Below are positions 15,743-24,590 of a stretch of 64,000 bases of DNA, piece by piece. The translations under genes were made by a program, and so were the position numbers. The stretch is from JBIKWM01 sp044356305. Its GTDB lineage: Bacteria > Bacteroidota > Bacteroidia > UBA10329. The first letter of the stretch is position 1, and each line of letters starts with the position of its first letter. Location: positions 62,001-126,000 of the forward strand of contig JBIKWM010000003.1 of NCBI GenBank assembly GCA_044356305.1, in the 5' to 3' direction. The notes under the pieces are model-generated. The model saw only the letters and a program-made list of their open reading frames with translations. It was not told where the DNA came from and ran no database searches.

Positions 15743-17544
15743 GGCACGCGCTGTCAGTCTTTTTTCTCCTTTGGGGATGGATGAATGTCCAGGCCCAACT
15801 GGCCGACACCACCCTAAGGCGCATACGTGCACTGCCCCCGGCCGAGCAGGTTCGTGCGGTGACCCTGGTGCCCTACGATGCCTTTGCTGCCGACCTGCCC
15901 GGCATGCGCAGGCTTATTGACCACGCCAATGCGCTCATCCCGGCCATAAAGGACACCATGCTGCGGGCCGACCTCCACTCCAAAGAGGGCACCGTGGCCT
16001 ACCTCGAGGGCAACTACGACCGCAGTGCCGAGGCGACCATGCTGGCCATTGGCCTCTATCACGCCAAGAAGAATCTGGCCAAAGAGGGCAACGAGTGGTG
16101 CGGCCTGGGCTACCAGACCAAGAGGCGCGACATGGACAAGGCCCTGAGCTACATGCGCACCGGTCTGGCACTGCTCACCCAGACCACCGACACCGGCCTG
16201 CTCAACCCTGCATTTTCCAATTATGGGGTACTGATGGAGATGACCGGCAAACTGGACAGTGCAGTGCACTATTACCAGAAGACCCTCCTGATGCAAATGG
16301 CCGTGCACGACAGCCTCGGCCTGCCCTTCAGCCTCAACAAGTTGGGCGGTGTGCATCTGCTCCGGGGCGACTATCCTGCTGCTCTTACCGCCTTCCGGCA
16401 GGCACAGGCCATCCGCCAGCGCAGGCACGACCGCTACGGCCTGCAGGAGAACATCATCTATCTCGGAGACTATTATATGGCCTCTGGCCGGCCGGACTCG
16501 GCCCGGTGGTACTTCACCCGTGCGGCCGACTCGTCCTTTGCCCTCAACATCCCCTATCAGCGCCAGTACTGTTACGAGCAGCTCATCAAGGTGTGCCGCG
16601 CACAGGGCGACCTGGGTGCCGCCCTCGATTTCTCGCTGCGCCACTCGGCCCTGAAGGACAGCCTGATGGATGCCGACCGCAACAGGCGTCTGGCCGAGGC
16701 CGAGACCCGGTTCGGCACCGCACAGAAGGAGAACGAGAACCTCGAGCTGCGCAACCGCCAGGTCGAGCACATGGCTGCCCTTGCACGCCAGCGCATGTGG
16801 CTGGCCCTTCTCATCGGGCTGCTGGTGCTCAGCGTGGCACTGGGCCAGCTGGCCCTCATGTGGCGCAGGCAGCGCGAGCGGGCCCGCACCCACGCACTGC
16901 TCATCGATCAGAAGCAGAGACGCCTCGATGCCATCATCAGTGCGCAGGAGACCGAGCGCAGCCACATAGCCCGCGACCTTCATGATGGGGCCGTGCAGAC
17001 CCTCACCGGGATCAAGATGCGCCTCCAGGCCCTCATGTCAAAGGGCCAGGTCCCAGCGTCAGCCCAAGATGAGCTGAAGCGCACCGTGGCCGAGATGGAT
17101 GCCGCCAGTGCCGAAGTGCGCGCCATTAGCCACCGCATGATGCCCCGCGCCCTGGCCGAGGCCGGGCTGCCCGCTGCCATTGACGATATGCTGGGCCTCA
17201 CTCTGGGCCGGGCCGGCATTCTCTACACCTTCGACCGGCTGCTGCCCCAGGGTGCACGTTTTGACCCCAAGGTGGAGCTGGTGCTGTTCCGCATGGCGCA
17301 GGAACTGGTGAACAACGTGCTGCGCCATGCGCAGGCCACCGAGGTGAACGTGCAGCTTCGGCAGGCTCAGGGTGCGCTCACCCTGCTGGTCGAGGACAAT
17401 GGCCGCGGTTTCGACCCCGAGGGCGGCACAAGTGGCATGGGCATGACCAACCTCCGCACACGGGCCGAGGCCATTGGCGCCACCCTCAGCATCGAATCCT
17501 CGCCCGGCAAAGGCACCCTTGTGCAGGTGCGGGTAGGGGTGTGA
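15739..17544 (+). CDS. TPR sensor histidine kinase, NarL type (2)
   Basis: 601 residues, ATG overlapping the previous stop (ATGA). Signal peptide ending MNVQAQ, TPR repeats to ~330, membrane helix ~354-375 (WLALLIGLLVLSVALGQLAL), HisKA_3 box with His in RDLHDGAVQTLTG (~414), HATPase_c with ELVNNVLRHAQA and EDNGRGF. Closely parallel in plan to the gene before it, so the two are diverged tandem paralogues; co-translation suggests they may form heterodimers (inference). No response regulator in the window. Confidence 0.9.
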   Translation: MRHALSVFFLLWGWMNVQAQLADTTLRRIRALPPAEQVRAVTLVPYDAFAADLPGMRRLIDHANALIPAIKDTMLRADLHSKEGTVAYLEGNYDRSAEATMLAIGLYHAKKNLAKEGNEWCGLGYQTKRRDMDKALSYMRTGLALLTQTTDTGLLNPAFSNYGVLMEMTGKLDSAVHYYQKTLLMQMAVHDSLGLPFSLNKLGGVHLLRGDYPAALTAFRQAQAIRQRRHDRYGLQENIIYLGDYYMASGRPDSARWYFTRAADSSFALNIPYQRQYCYEQLIKVCRAQGDLGAALDFSLRHSALKDSLMDADRNRRLAEAETRFGTAQKENENLELRNRQVEHMAALARQRMWLALLIGLLVLSVALGQLALMWRRQRERARTHALLIDQKQRRLDAIISAQETERSHIARDLHDGAVQTLTGIKMRLQALMSKGQVPASAQDELKRTVAEMDAASAEVRAISHRMMPRALAEAGLPAAIDDMLGLTLGRAGILYTFDRLLPQGARFDPKVELVLFRMAQELVNNVLRHAQATEVNVQLRQAQGALTLLVEDNGRGFDPEGGTSGMGMTNLRTRAEAIGATLSIESSPGKGTLVQVRVGV

Positions 17545-17730
17545 ACATTGGGACGCTACCGCCCCTCTGCGATATTCAGGTCTGCACGCCCATCCGGCTC
17601 ATCAAAAGAACAAGGCACGCTGTTCTTTCCTGAATCTGCCCATCTGTGGCAACAGATTTACGCCTCACCGTGACCATCTGCAGATTTCGCTTTCCTTTGT
17701 CGGGCAATGCCATGTCAGGCATTCCCGACA

Positions 17731-18783
17731 ATGACCTACATCCGACCCAAATTCCGCCACCCTGCGCTGCCTAAGAACAAGCTGGGTTATACCGTTGCGC
17801 ATTACGAGGGTGCCCTCAGTACCTTATGTGCCGGCTGCGGCCACGACAGCATCAGTGCCAGCGTGGTGCAGGCGGCCTACGAGCTGAACATTGAGCCGCA
17901 CCGCATGGCCAAGCTCTCGGGCATCGGGTGCAGCAGTAAGACCCCGGCCTACTTTGTGGGCGGGTCGCACGGGTTCAATTCGGTGCATGGGCGCATGCCA
18001 TCGGTGGCAACGGGAGCCTATCTGGCCAACCGCGACCTGATATACTTCGGTGTATCGGGCGATGGCGACACCGCATCCATAGGCATGGGGCAATTTGTCC
18101 ATGCCGTGAGGCGCAACCTGAACATGGTGTATGTGGTAATGAACAACGGCTGCTACGGCCTTACCAAAGGACAGGACAGCGCCACTGCCGACCGTGGGTC
18201 GAAGAACAAGAGCGGCAATGTGAACCCGTTCGAGAGCATCGACCTGTGTGGTCTGGCCATGGAACTGGGCGCTACGTTCGTGGCCCAGAGCTTCAGTGGC
18301 GATAAGACCCAGCTCATCCCGCTGCTAAAAGCTGCCATGAGTCATCCGGGTTTCGCATTCATCAATGTCATATCGCCCTGCGTCACTTTCAACAACAATG
18401 TTGGCAGCACCAAGAGTTATGACCACGTGAGGCAGCACATTGAGGCCACATCGACCATCGATTTTGTGCCTCAGGCAACTGAGATCACCACTTCGTATGC
18501 CGAGGGGCAGTCCAAACAGGTGAAGATGCACGATGGCAGCAGCATTAGCCTGCAGAAACTGGCCGATGACTGGGACCCGCTGAACCGGAACAGCGCCATG
18601 AACGCCCTTCGTGCGGCACGCGACAGAGGTGACATCCTAACTGGCCTGTTGTACATGGATGGCACGCAGCCCGACCTGCACCATGTGCTCAACACCACCG
18701 ACCGTCCGCTCAACACCCTCGGAAAGGAGACCCTTACACCGCCCGCTTCGGCCTTGGCCCATATCAATGCGGGGTTGCGCTGA
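17731..18783 (+). CDS. korB: 2-oxoglutarate/2-oxoacid:ferredoxin oxidoreductase beta subunit
   Basis: 350 residues from ATG 17731 (an in-frame ATG at 17707 is less likely). CAGCGHDSISAS supplies iron-sulfur/thiamine-diphosphate cysteines, and GVSGDGDTASIGMGQ is the thiamine-diphosphate GDG motif; MNNGCYGLTKGQ follows. KorB pairs with an alpha subunit (KorA) to convert 2-oxoglutarate plus CoA into succinyl-CoA with ferredoxin reduction. KorA normally lies just upstream in Bacteroidota, but here the upstream neighbour is a histidine kinase. Ends 12 bp from a convergent gene. Confidence 0.88.
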   Translation: MTYIRPKFRHPALPKNKLGYTVAHYEGALSTLCAGCGHDSISASVVQAAYELNIEPHRMAKLSGIGCSSKTPAYFVGGSHGFNSVHGRMPSVATGAYLANRDLIYFGVSGDGDTASIGMGQFVHAVRRNLNMVYVVMNNGCYGLTKGQDSATADRGSKNKSGNVNPFESIDLCGLAMELGATFVAQSFSGDKTQLIPLLKAAMSHPGFAFINVISPCVTFNNNVGSTKSYDHVRQHIEATSTIDFVPQATEITTSYAEGQSKQVKMHDGSSISLQKLADDWDPLNRNSAMNALRAARDRGDILTGLLYMDGTQPDLHHVLNTTDRPLNTLGKETLTPPASALAHINAGLR

Positions 18784-18795
18784 CACCGCGCTGCA

Positions 18796-19041
18796 TCAAC
18801 CGAAAAGAGCCCTTAACCGCTGCATGATCTGCTTACGGAAGAACACAAAAGCGATGACACTCAGCAGCACATACGGCAATATCATCAGGTAAATGATGGC
18901 CGGGTTGAGGCCCGTGCCTACAAAATCATCGTTCTGCATGTTGCTGTTGGTCACAGCGCGGCACATGCTGCACTGAGCCCACGCCTCGGCACCTGCCATC
19001 ATGGCAAGGAGCAGGGTAAGGCATATTGCTTTGAGGCGCAT
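18796..19041 (-). CDS. Small exported membrane protein with CxxC
   Basis: 81 residues: signal-like N-terminus ending AEAWA, then QCSMCRA (a CxxC pair), and one C-terminal membrane helix (IIYLMILPYVLLSVIAFVFF) followed by a basic tail. Proteins of this form often end the Bacteroidota oxidase assembly cluster. The cysteine pair would face the periplasm, where SCO copper chaperones act; a role in oxidase maturation is inference from position. Confidence 0.7.
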   Translation of the reverse strand: MRLKAICLTLLLAMMAGAEAWAQCSMCRAVTNSNMQNDDFVGTGLNPAIIYLMILPYVLLSVIAFVFFRKQIMQRLRALFG

Positions 19042-19047
19042 CTGAGG

Positions 19048-19572
19048 TCAGAAGGAATAATAGGGTGATATCATCAGGTACACCACCACCCCGGTAAGTG
19101 TGACATAGAGCCAGATGGGGAAGCTGAAACGCACCACTTTGCGGTGGGAGGGCACATTGCCCCTCAGTCCATGATAGAAAGAAAGGAGCACCAGCGGAAG
19201 CACAATGGCTGCAGTCAGGATATGTGTCACCAATATGAACAGGTAAATGGGCCTCAGCGGGGCATCGGCCGGGTAGCGGGTCTCGATACCGAAACTGTGG
19301 AACAGGATGTACGACACAAGGAACAGGGCCGATAAGGCAAAGGCCATCAGGTTGAGCCGCTTGTGTAGCTTGATCTGTCGGCTGCGGATGGCACGATACG
19401 AAAGCAGCAACAGAATGAAGCAGGTGCCATTGAGCACCGCGTTGAGGGTAGGCAGATACTTGACGAAGGAGGGAATTGCCTCCGCTCTTGGCAGATTGTA
19501 AAGAATCACCACAACCCCGAACACCACCACAGAGAGCAGCAGCACAAGATTAAGAACCTTCCTGTCACTCAT
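19048..19572 (-). CDS. DUF420 membrane protein
   Basis: 174 residues, five to six hydrophobic helices. LPTLNAVLNGTCFILLLLSYRAIR, KLHKRLNLMAF, and LVTHILTAAIVLPLV with conserved histidines are the DUF420 (CtaM/YozB-like) signature. DUF420 proteins are linked to haem-copper oxidase maturation. Starts inside the SCO gene (8 bp overlap) and is followed by the small CxxC protein after 6 bp. Confidence 0.88.
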   Translation of the reverse strand: MSDRKVLNLVLLLSVVVFGVVVILYNLPRAEAIPSFVKYLPTLNAVLNGTCFILLLLSYRAIRSRQIKLHKRLNLMAFALSALFLVSYILFHSFGIETRYPADAPLRPIYLFILVTHILTAAIVLPLVLLSFYHGLRGNVPSHRKVVRFSFPIWLYVTLTGVVVYLMISPYYSF

Positions 19573-20281
19573 CGTCCTTATCTCTGAATCGGTTGTTCTC
19601 CTTCAACTCCAGACGGTACTCGGCCATCAGCACCTTGATGTCATCGATCAGGTTATTCACCTGCTGCATGTCGGTACCGTCATATACCCCGATCATGTTG
19701 CCTTCATCATCAATACGGCTGCGCAGTTGGCCGTCCTTATCAACCAGTACAAAATACTCGGTATGCAGGAAACCTCCCGGTGCGAGGCTGTCTTCCATTG
19801 CGCTGCTCAGGTACTGAAAGGCCGCAGCATAGAGGCTGTCCTTTTCTCCGGTCACAAAGTACCAACGGTCGCCCTCAATATGTCGCTTAATGGCATACTC
19901 GGCCAATGCATGCGGGGTGTCGTTCACCGGGTCCACCGTGTGCGAGATCACAGCGAAATCCTCATAACCCTTGAACCTGTCATACACCTTGCGCATGTTC
20001 TCGGTCATGATGGGGCAGATGCTGGGGCAACGTGTGAAGAAGAAATCGACCACATACACCTTATTCTTCACCGTTACATTGTCCACAATGGTGCTATCCT
20101 GATTGATAAAGCGAAATCTGGGCGCCATCCGCACCTGCTGCTGCCCAAGCTCATCGGTGTAGGTGAGCACAGGCAGGTGCGCAAAGTTGTGCCTGCCCGT
20201 GGTGAGGAGCAGGTACAGCAAAGAGGGTAGAAGCAGTATGATGAATAGGACGAGGCACTTCCTCAGTCGCGGGTTTCCCAT
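19565..20281 (-). CDS. SCO1/SenC copper chaperone
   Basis: 238 residues. Membrane anchor near the N-terminus (CLVLFIILLLPSLLYLLL), thioredoxin fold with copper-binding TRCPSICP (CxxxC) and the distant histidine in FLHTEYFVLVD. SCO proteins deliver copper to the CuA centre of cytochrome oxidase. Located between coxIV and DUF420 in the oxidase cluster, on the minus strand. Confidence 0.92.
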   Translation of the reverse strand: MGNPRLRKCLVLFIILLLPSLLYLLLTTGRHNFAHLPVLTYTDELGQQQVRMAPRFRFINQDSTIVDNVTVKNKVYVVDFFFTRCPSICPIMTENMRKVYDRFKGYEDFAVISHTVDPVNDTPHALAEYAIKRHIEGDRWYFVTGEKDSLYAAAFQYLSSAMEDSLAPGGFLHTEYFVLVDKDGQLRSRIDDEGNMIGVYDGTDMQQVNNLIDDIKVLMAEYRLELKENNRFRDKDDE

Positions 20282-20299
20282 TACGGGAGCATCAACAGG

Positions 20300-20683
20300 T
20301 CAGAGGCCGAAATAGTTCTGTAGGCCAGATGCCATCACACCCACGTAAGTCCCTTCAACCAGACAGATGAAGATGAGGTAGCCTATAAGTAGGAAATACG
20401 GCACAAGAACAGTCAGTTTCATGTTCTTCTTCTCATCGCCAAGGTGCATGAATACCATTACGATATATCCGGCCTTGAAGAGGGTGAGGGTGATGAACGA
20501 GACCTTCAGGATCTCGGCCATGCCCGGATCCCGGCTCCACAACATACCCATGGCCACTTCTACGATGGTCACTACGGAAAGCAGAGCCAATACAAAGTAG
20601 AACTTCTTACGGATCTTGACCCCCTCCTCATCACTGTGGTGCAGGTCGAGAGAGTATTCGTACACATCGTCACGTGCGCTCAT
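20300..20683 (-). CDS. Cytochrome c oxidase subunit IV family protein
   Basis: 127 residues, three membrane helices: FVLALLSVVTIVEVAMGML, FITLTLFKAGYIVMVFMHLGDEKK (the KAGYIVMVFMHLGDE core is characteristic) and LVPYFLLIGYLIFICL. This is the prokaryotic subunit IV (CtaF/CyoD-like). Follows two subunit III genes. Confidence 0.9.
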   Translation of the reverse strand: MSARDDVYEYSLDLHHSDEEGVKIRKKFYFVLALLSVVTIVEVAMGMLWSRDPGMAEILKVSFITLTLFKAGYIVMVFMHLGDEKKNMKLTVLVPYFLLIGYLIFICLVEGTYVGVMASGLQNYFGL

Positions 20684-20725
20684 AGCAGTGTTCTTTTTTC
20701 GGTTTGTGAGATTGAAAGGGGCTGA

Positions 20726-21583
20726 TCAGAGCAGGTAGAAGAAGGTGAAAACGAATACCCACACCAGATCCACAAAGTGCCAGTAAAGACCTGATTTCTC
20801 CACCATCTCATAATGGCCGCGCTTGTGGTAGGTGCCGCTTATCACCCCGAGAAGGATGAGGAAGTTGATCACCACACCAGAGAACACGTGGAAACCGTGG
20901 AAACCGGTGATGAAGAAGAAGAAGTTGGCGAACAGTGGTAGGCCATACTCATTGTGGCGAAGGTTGGCCCCGTGTATGTGGGTGGCTGTCGATTTCATGG
21001 CATCGGCCTCTTCACCGCTCACCTCGCGGAAACCGCTGGCATCGGCCTCGGGCACCAAATAGACACCTTCCACCATGTGGTGCGTGGTCGGGTCGAACTT
21101 GTGACGCATGACTGTCTGGCCGTCCTCAAGAAGGTAGGCCCCCTGTTCGGTGCCGTGGATGAAGTGATACCACTCCCACGCCTGCGAACCAACGAAGATG
21201 GCCCCGCCTATGATGGTGAGGATCATCCATTTGATAACGCTCTGCTTGTCCATGCGGTGTCCGGCCTCAACAGCCAGCACCATGGTGACAGACGATGCGA
21301 TGAGCACAAAGGTCATGAACGCCACGTAGGCCAACTCAATATGGCCATGGTAGAACGGGAAGTGCGTGAACACGTCACCGGCTGTTGGCCAGATGGCGTC
21401 CCACTTGTGGCGCATAAAGCCGTAGGCCGTGAGCAGACCGCTGAAGGTGAAGGCGTCTGAGACGAGGAAGAACCACATCATCATCTTCCCGTAGCTCATC
21501 TTGAAGGGGGAGGTGCCTCCTGCCCAATCGCCCGCCCCGTGGTCGCTGTGGGTGGGTGCTACATGCTGCGTAACGTGTGCCAT
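20726..21583 (-). CDS. Cytochrome c oxidase subunit III (second copy in cluster)
   Basis: 285 residues. MSYGKMMMWFFLVSDAFTFSGLL start, helices through the usual seven-helix plan, ITGFHGFHVFSGVVINF and YWHFVDLVWVFVFTFFYL near the C-terminus are subunit III signatures. A long soluble insert (residues ~130-190) with acidic sequence interrupts the helices, as in Bacteroidota homologues. Membrane component of the haem-copper terminal oxidase; subunits I and II are not in this window. Confidence 0.93.
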   Translation of the reverse strand: MAHVTQHVAPTHSDHGAGDWAGGTSPFKMSYGKMMMWFFLVSDAFTFSGLLTAYGFMRHKWDAIWPTAGDVFTHFPFYHGHIELAYVAFMTFVLIASSVTMVLAVEAGHRMDKQSVIKWMILTIIGGAIFVGSQAWEWYHFIHGTEQGAYLLEDGQTVMRHKFDPTTHHMVEGVYLVPEADASGFREVSGEEADAMKSTATHIHGANLRHNEYGLPLFANFFFFITGFHGFHVFSGVVINFLILLGVISGTYHKRGHYEMVEKSGLYWHFVDLVWVFVFTFFYLL

Positions 21584-21618
21584 TGAGTGTGATTATGCCT
21601 TTTTCGGGCGGTGCAATT

Positions 21619-22341
21619 TTAGCGAATAAACTGGAGGAACAAAAAGAGATATATCCAAAGCAGGTCGAGGAAGTGCCAATAGGTGCCCATCTGCCTCACT
21701 TGCAGGTTGTCAGAGGAGGTGTAGGTACCTTTTCCGGCCCGTATCACCACGTATATCAGGTATGCCAATCCGCCCAGAAGGTGGGCCAGGTGAAGTCCCG
21801 AAAGGATAAACAGGAACGAACCGCTCACGTTGAACGAACTGTTCACCCTTTCGTTGATCGGCTGCTCAAGGGCGATGTCGTCAGGTTTGTAGAAATTCCC
21901 TTCTGAATGAAGGAGCGGCCTTCCTTGCATCAGAATCTTATAATCGGTGCCATAGACTCCTTTCAGGTCAGAGATGTGGCTGACAAAGAACTTCCCCTCA
22001 GTCTGTAGCTCCTTCCACCCGAGGTTTTGTGTCGCGGTGAACAAGAGTCCGAGCACCAACGTGGACCACAGCCCCAGGCGAAGGCCTTTTACATCGCCCT
22101 TCTGCACCGAATGGGCGGCATACCACACAGTTAGGCTGCTGAGAACAATGACCACCGAACTGATCCAGAACATGGTGGGCAGATCGGCCTGTACCCAGAA
22201 ATGGTCGGCCTGCAGTACCACATACGCGCTGGTAAGGCCTGCGAACATCATGCAGATGCTGATGATGCCGAACCAGAGCAGCATCACCTTGCTGCGCTCA
22301 ATCTGAGCGGCCTGGCCATCTGTTTCGTCTATGTTGTCCAT
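21619..22341 (-). CDS. Cytochrome c oxidase subunit III-like (first copy in cluster)
   Basis: 240 residues. ERSKVMLLWFGIISICMMFAGL, HFWVQADLPTMFWISSVVI, FILSGLHLAHLLGGL and QMGTYWHFLDLLWIYLFLFL are subunit III features. Paired subunit III genes are normal in Bacteroidota aa3-type clusters. Lies 52 bp after ctaB. Confidence 0.92.
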   Translation of the reverse strand: MDNIDETDGQAAQIERSKVMLLWFGIISICMMFAGLTSAYVVLQADHFWVQADLPTMFWISSVVIVLSSLTVWYAAHSVQKGDVKGLRLGLWSTLVLGLLFTATQNLGWKELQTEGKFFVSHISDLKGVYGTDYKILMQGRPLLHSEGNFYKPDDIALEQPINERVNSSFNVSGSFLFILSGLHLAHLLGGLAYLIYVVIRAGKGTYTSSDNLQVRQMGTYWHFLDLLWIYLFLFLQFIR

Positions 22342-22393
22342 TTTTTCAGGCTGCTATTTTGGGTAATTGTCAATGATGGATTGATGACCTGGG

Positions 22394-23260
22394 TCAGAGC
22401 CTGTCCATCAGGTAGGCAAGCTGCACCACGGGCAGGTATATGAACGAACCGAACATGAGGCGCTTGGCATCATCGGCCGAAAGACTCTGATAGAGCCTGA
22501 TGGCCTGATACACGAACGCTGCGCCACACACCACTGCCACCACCGCACTTATATGGCCCGTGTAACCGAAGTAGGTGGGCAATAGGCTGACAGGCACCAG
22601 CCCGATGGTGTAGACAAGGATCTGAAAGGCACTGGCCTTGACCCGTCCCTCTGGCGAAGGGAGCATCTTGAAGCCCGCTTTCCGGTAGTCGGCATCCAAC
22701 CGCCAAGCGATGGCCCAGAAGTGCGGGAACTGCCAAAGGAACTGCACAGCGAACATGAGCAGGGCCAGCAATGTGATATGCCCGAAACCATCTGTGGCGG
22801 CAACGCACCCCAACATGGGCGGCACACTGCCGGGAAAAGCACCGACAAACACAGCGAAGGGCGTCATCTGCTTCAGCGGTGTGTAGGCGGCCACATATAG
22901 GATGAGCGCAATGGCACCGAGTATGCCGCTCATGGGGTTGATGAAGAGCCACAACGACCCTATGCCCGCCACCCCGGCCAGCGATGCCACCACCACACCT
23001 TCGGTAACTGTCATCCGGCTCTGTGGCAACGGGCGGTTCCTGGTGCGGTCCATCAGCGCATCGAGATCGCGTTCCATCACCTCGTTCAGCCCATTCGATG
23101 CACCCGTGAGCAGGAATCCGCCCAGCACCAGCACCAGTAGCGTGCGCCAGTCAAAATGTTCGGCCGCCAGCCCGTAGCAGATGCTACTGCTCAGCACCAC
23201 CAGTGCCGCCAGCCTCAGCTTCATGAACTCTGCATAATCCTTGGCCTTGCGTACGGGCAT
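22394..23260 (-). CDS. ctaB: Protohaem IX farnesyltransferase (haem O synthase)
   Basis: 288 residues from ATG 23260 (the longer frame from 23380 lacks homologous sequence and overlaps the promoter). UbiA-family prenyltransferase with the first aspartate-rich motif in NGLNEVMERDLDALMDRTRNR and the second in WRLDADYRKAG; eight to nine helices. It attaches farnesyl diphosphate to haem B to make haem O for the oxidase encoded downstream. Confidence 0.93.
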   Translation of the reverse strand: MPVRKAKDYAEFMKLRLAALVVLSSSICYGLAAEHFDWRTLLVLVLGGFLLTGASNGLNEVMERDLDALMDRTRNRPLPQSRMTVTEGVVVASLAGVAGIGSLWLFINPMSGILGAIALILYVAAYTPLKQMTPFAVFVGAFPGSVPPMLGCVAATDGFGHITLLALLMFAVQFLWQFPHFWAIAWRLDADYRKAGFKMLPSPEGRVKASAFQILVYTIGLVPVSLLPTYFGYTGHISAVVAVVCGAAFVYQAIRLYQSLSADDAKRLMFGSFIYLPVVQLAYLMDRL

Positions 23261-23306
23261 GGTCGGGGCGGGGAGGAGGGGGGCTCCCGGTTTTCTTGAA
23301 GGGCGG

Positions 23307-23314
23307 CAAAAGTA
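23307..23314 (-). promoter_or_regulatory. Predicted -7 box for ctaB and the oxidase operon
   Basis: TACTTTTG on the minus strand, exact TAnnTTTG, followed by CCGCCC; 46 nt before ATG 23260. Confidence 0.55.
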
Positions 23315-23420
23315 GGCCGTGGGCGGTCTGCCGATTCCTTCGTGATCCATGCTTTCGCACCCATCATCGCAATAGAACATATTCAGTCCGTGTCATCCCT
23401 TCAGCCTTGCTGCTCCGCCC

Positions 23421-23428
23421 TATTTTCG
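23421..23428 (+). promoter_or_regulatory. Predicted -7 box directly before the aminotransferase ATG
   Basis: TATTTTCG, one change from TAnnTTTG, with ATG only 4 nt later (23433), implying a leaderless mRNA. Confidence 0.4.
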
Positions 23429-23432
23429 CATC

Positions 23433-24590
23433 ATGCGTTTCAGCGGGGCCATCCGTTCAAAACTGCCCAACCAGGGCACCACCATTTTCAGCGTCATGAC
23501 CGCCCTTGCGCGGCAGCACGGGGCCATCAACCTGGCACAGGGATTCCCCGATTTCAACATGCCCGCCAAACTCATTGACCTCACGGCCAGCCACATGCGG
23601 AGCGGCCACAACCAGTACGCCCCCATGCAGGGTGTGCCCGCCCTGCGCGAGGCCATTGCGCAAAAGGTGGAAATGCTCTATTCAGCCAAGTATGACCCGG
23701 AGAGTGAGGTGACAGTGACAGCCGGAGCCACTCAGGCCCTGTTCACCGCCATCACCGCACTGGTGGCCGAGGGCGATGAAGTGATCATTCTCGAACCGGC
23801 CTACGACTGCTACGTGCCGGCCATTGAACTGGCAGGTGGAGTGCCGGTGTTTGTTCAGATGGACCTGCGAAGCCAGAATCTTGTGGACTGGGAGCGGATG
23901 AAGAAACTGGTGAATCAGCGCACGCGCATGATCATCATCAACACCCCGCACAACCCCAGCGGCCGGGTGCTGACAGCCGAGGACCTGGCGCGGTTGCAGA
24001 AACTGACGGACAAGACCGACATCGTGATCCTGAGCGATGAGGTGTATGAGCACATCATTTTTGATGGGATGGAGCACCAGAGTGTGGCCCGATATCCGAA
24101 ACTGGCCGAACGCTCGCTCATTGTCTCCTCCTTTGGAAAGACTTACCACAATACCGGGTGGAAGGTGGGCTACGTATTGGGGCCGCAGGAACTGATGCGC
24201 GAGTTCCGCAAGACCCATCAGTTCAACGTGTTCTCTGTCAACACGCCTGTGCAGTTCGCATTGGCCGATTTTGTGCCGGAGGCCGAACACTATGCAGGCC
24301 TGCATCAGTTCTATCAGGAGAAAAGAGACCGTTTTGTCGATCTGCTTCGCGGATCGAGGTTGAAACTGCGGCCCAGCAACGGCACCTACTTCCAAGTGGT
24401 CGATTACTCGGATGTCAGCGATGAGAAGGATGTCGATTTCGCCCAGCGCATCACCAGAGAGCATGGCGTAGCCGCCATTCCGGTATCGGTGTTCTATCAC
24501 AGACCCGATAAGGTCAATCTATTGAGGTTCTGCTTCGCGAAGGAGGACGACACGCTGCAACGGGCTGCTGAGAAACTGCACAAGCTGTGA
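23433..24590 (+). CDS. PLP-dependent methionine/aromatic aminotransferase (YbdL-like)
   Basis: 385 residues, fold type I class I/II aminotransferase. AQGFPDFNMPAKLID near the N-terminus, YDCYVPAIELAGG, NTPHNPSGRV, LSDEVYEHIIFDG (cofactor aspartate and tyrosine) and the cofactor lysine in SSFGKTYHNTGWKVGY (~235). The YbdL/kynurenine-aminotransferase subgroup prefers methionine and glutamine. The stop overlaps the GTG start of an omega-amidase (GTGA); together they could transaminate methionine precursor keto acids with glutamine and remove the resulting oxoglutaramate, the known pairing in methionine salvage. Confidence 0.88.
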   Translation: MRFSGAIRSKLPNQGTTIFSVMTALARQHGAINLAQGFPDFNMPAKLIDLTASHMRSGHNQYAPMQGVPALREAIAQKVEMLYSAKYDPESEVTVTAGATQALFTAITALVAEGDEVIILEPAYDCYVPAIELAGGVPVFVQMDLRSQNLVDWERMKKLVNQRTRMIIINTPHNPSGRVLTAEDLARLQKLTDKTDIVILSDEVYEHIIFDGMEHQSVARYPKLAERSLIVSSFGKTYHNTGWKVGYVLGPQELMREFRKTHQFNVFSVNTPVQFALADFVPEAEHYAGLHQFYQEKRDRFVDLLRGSRLKLRPSNGTYFQVVDYSDVSDEKDVDFAQRITREHGVAAIPVSVFYHRPDKVNLLRFCFAKEDDTLQRAAEKLHKL

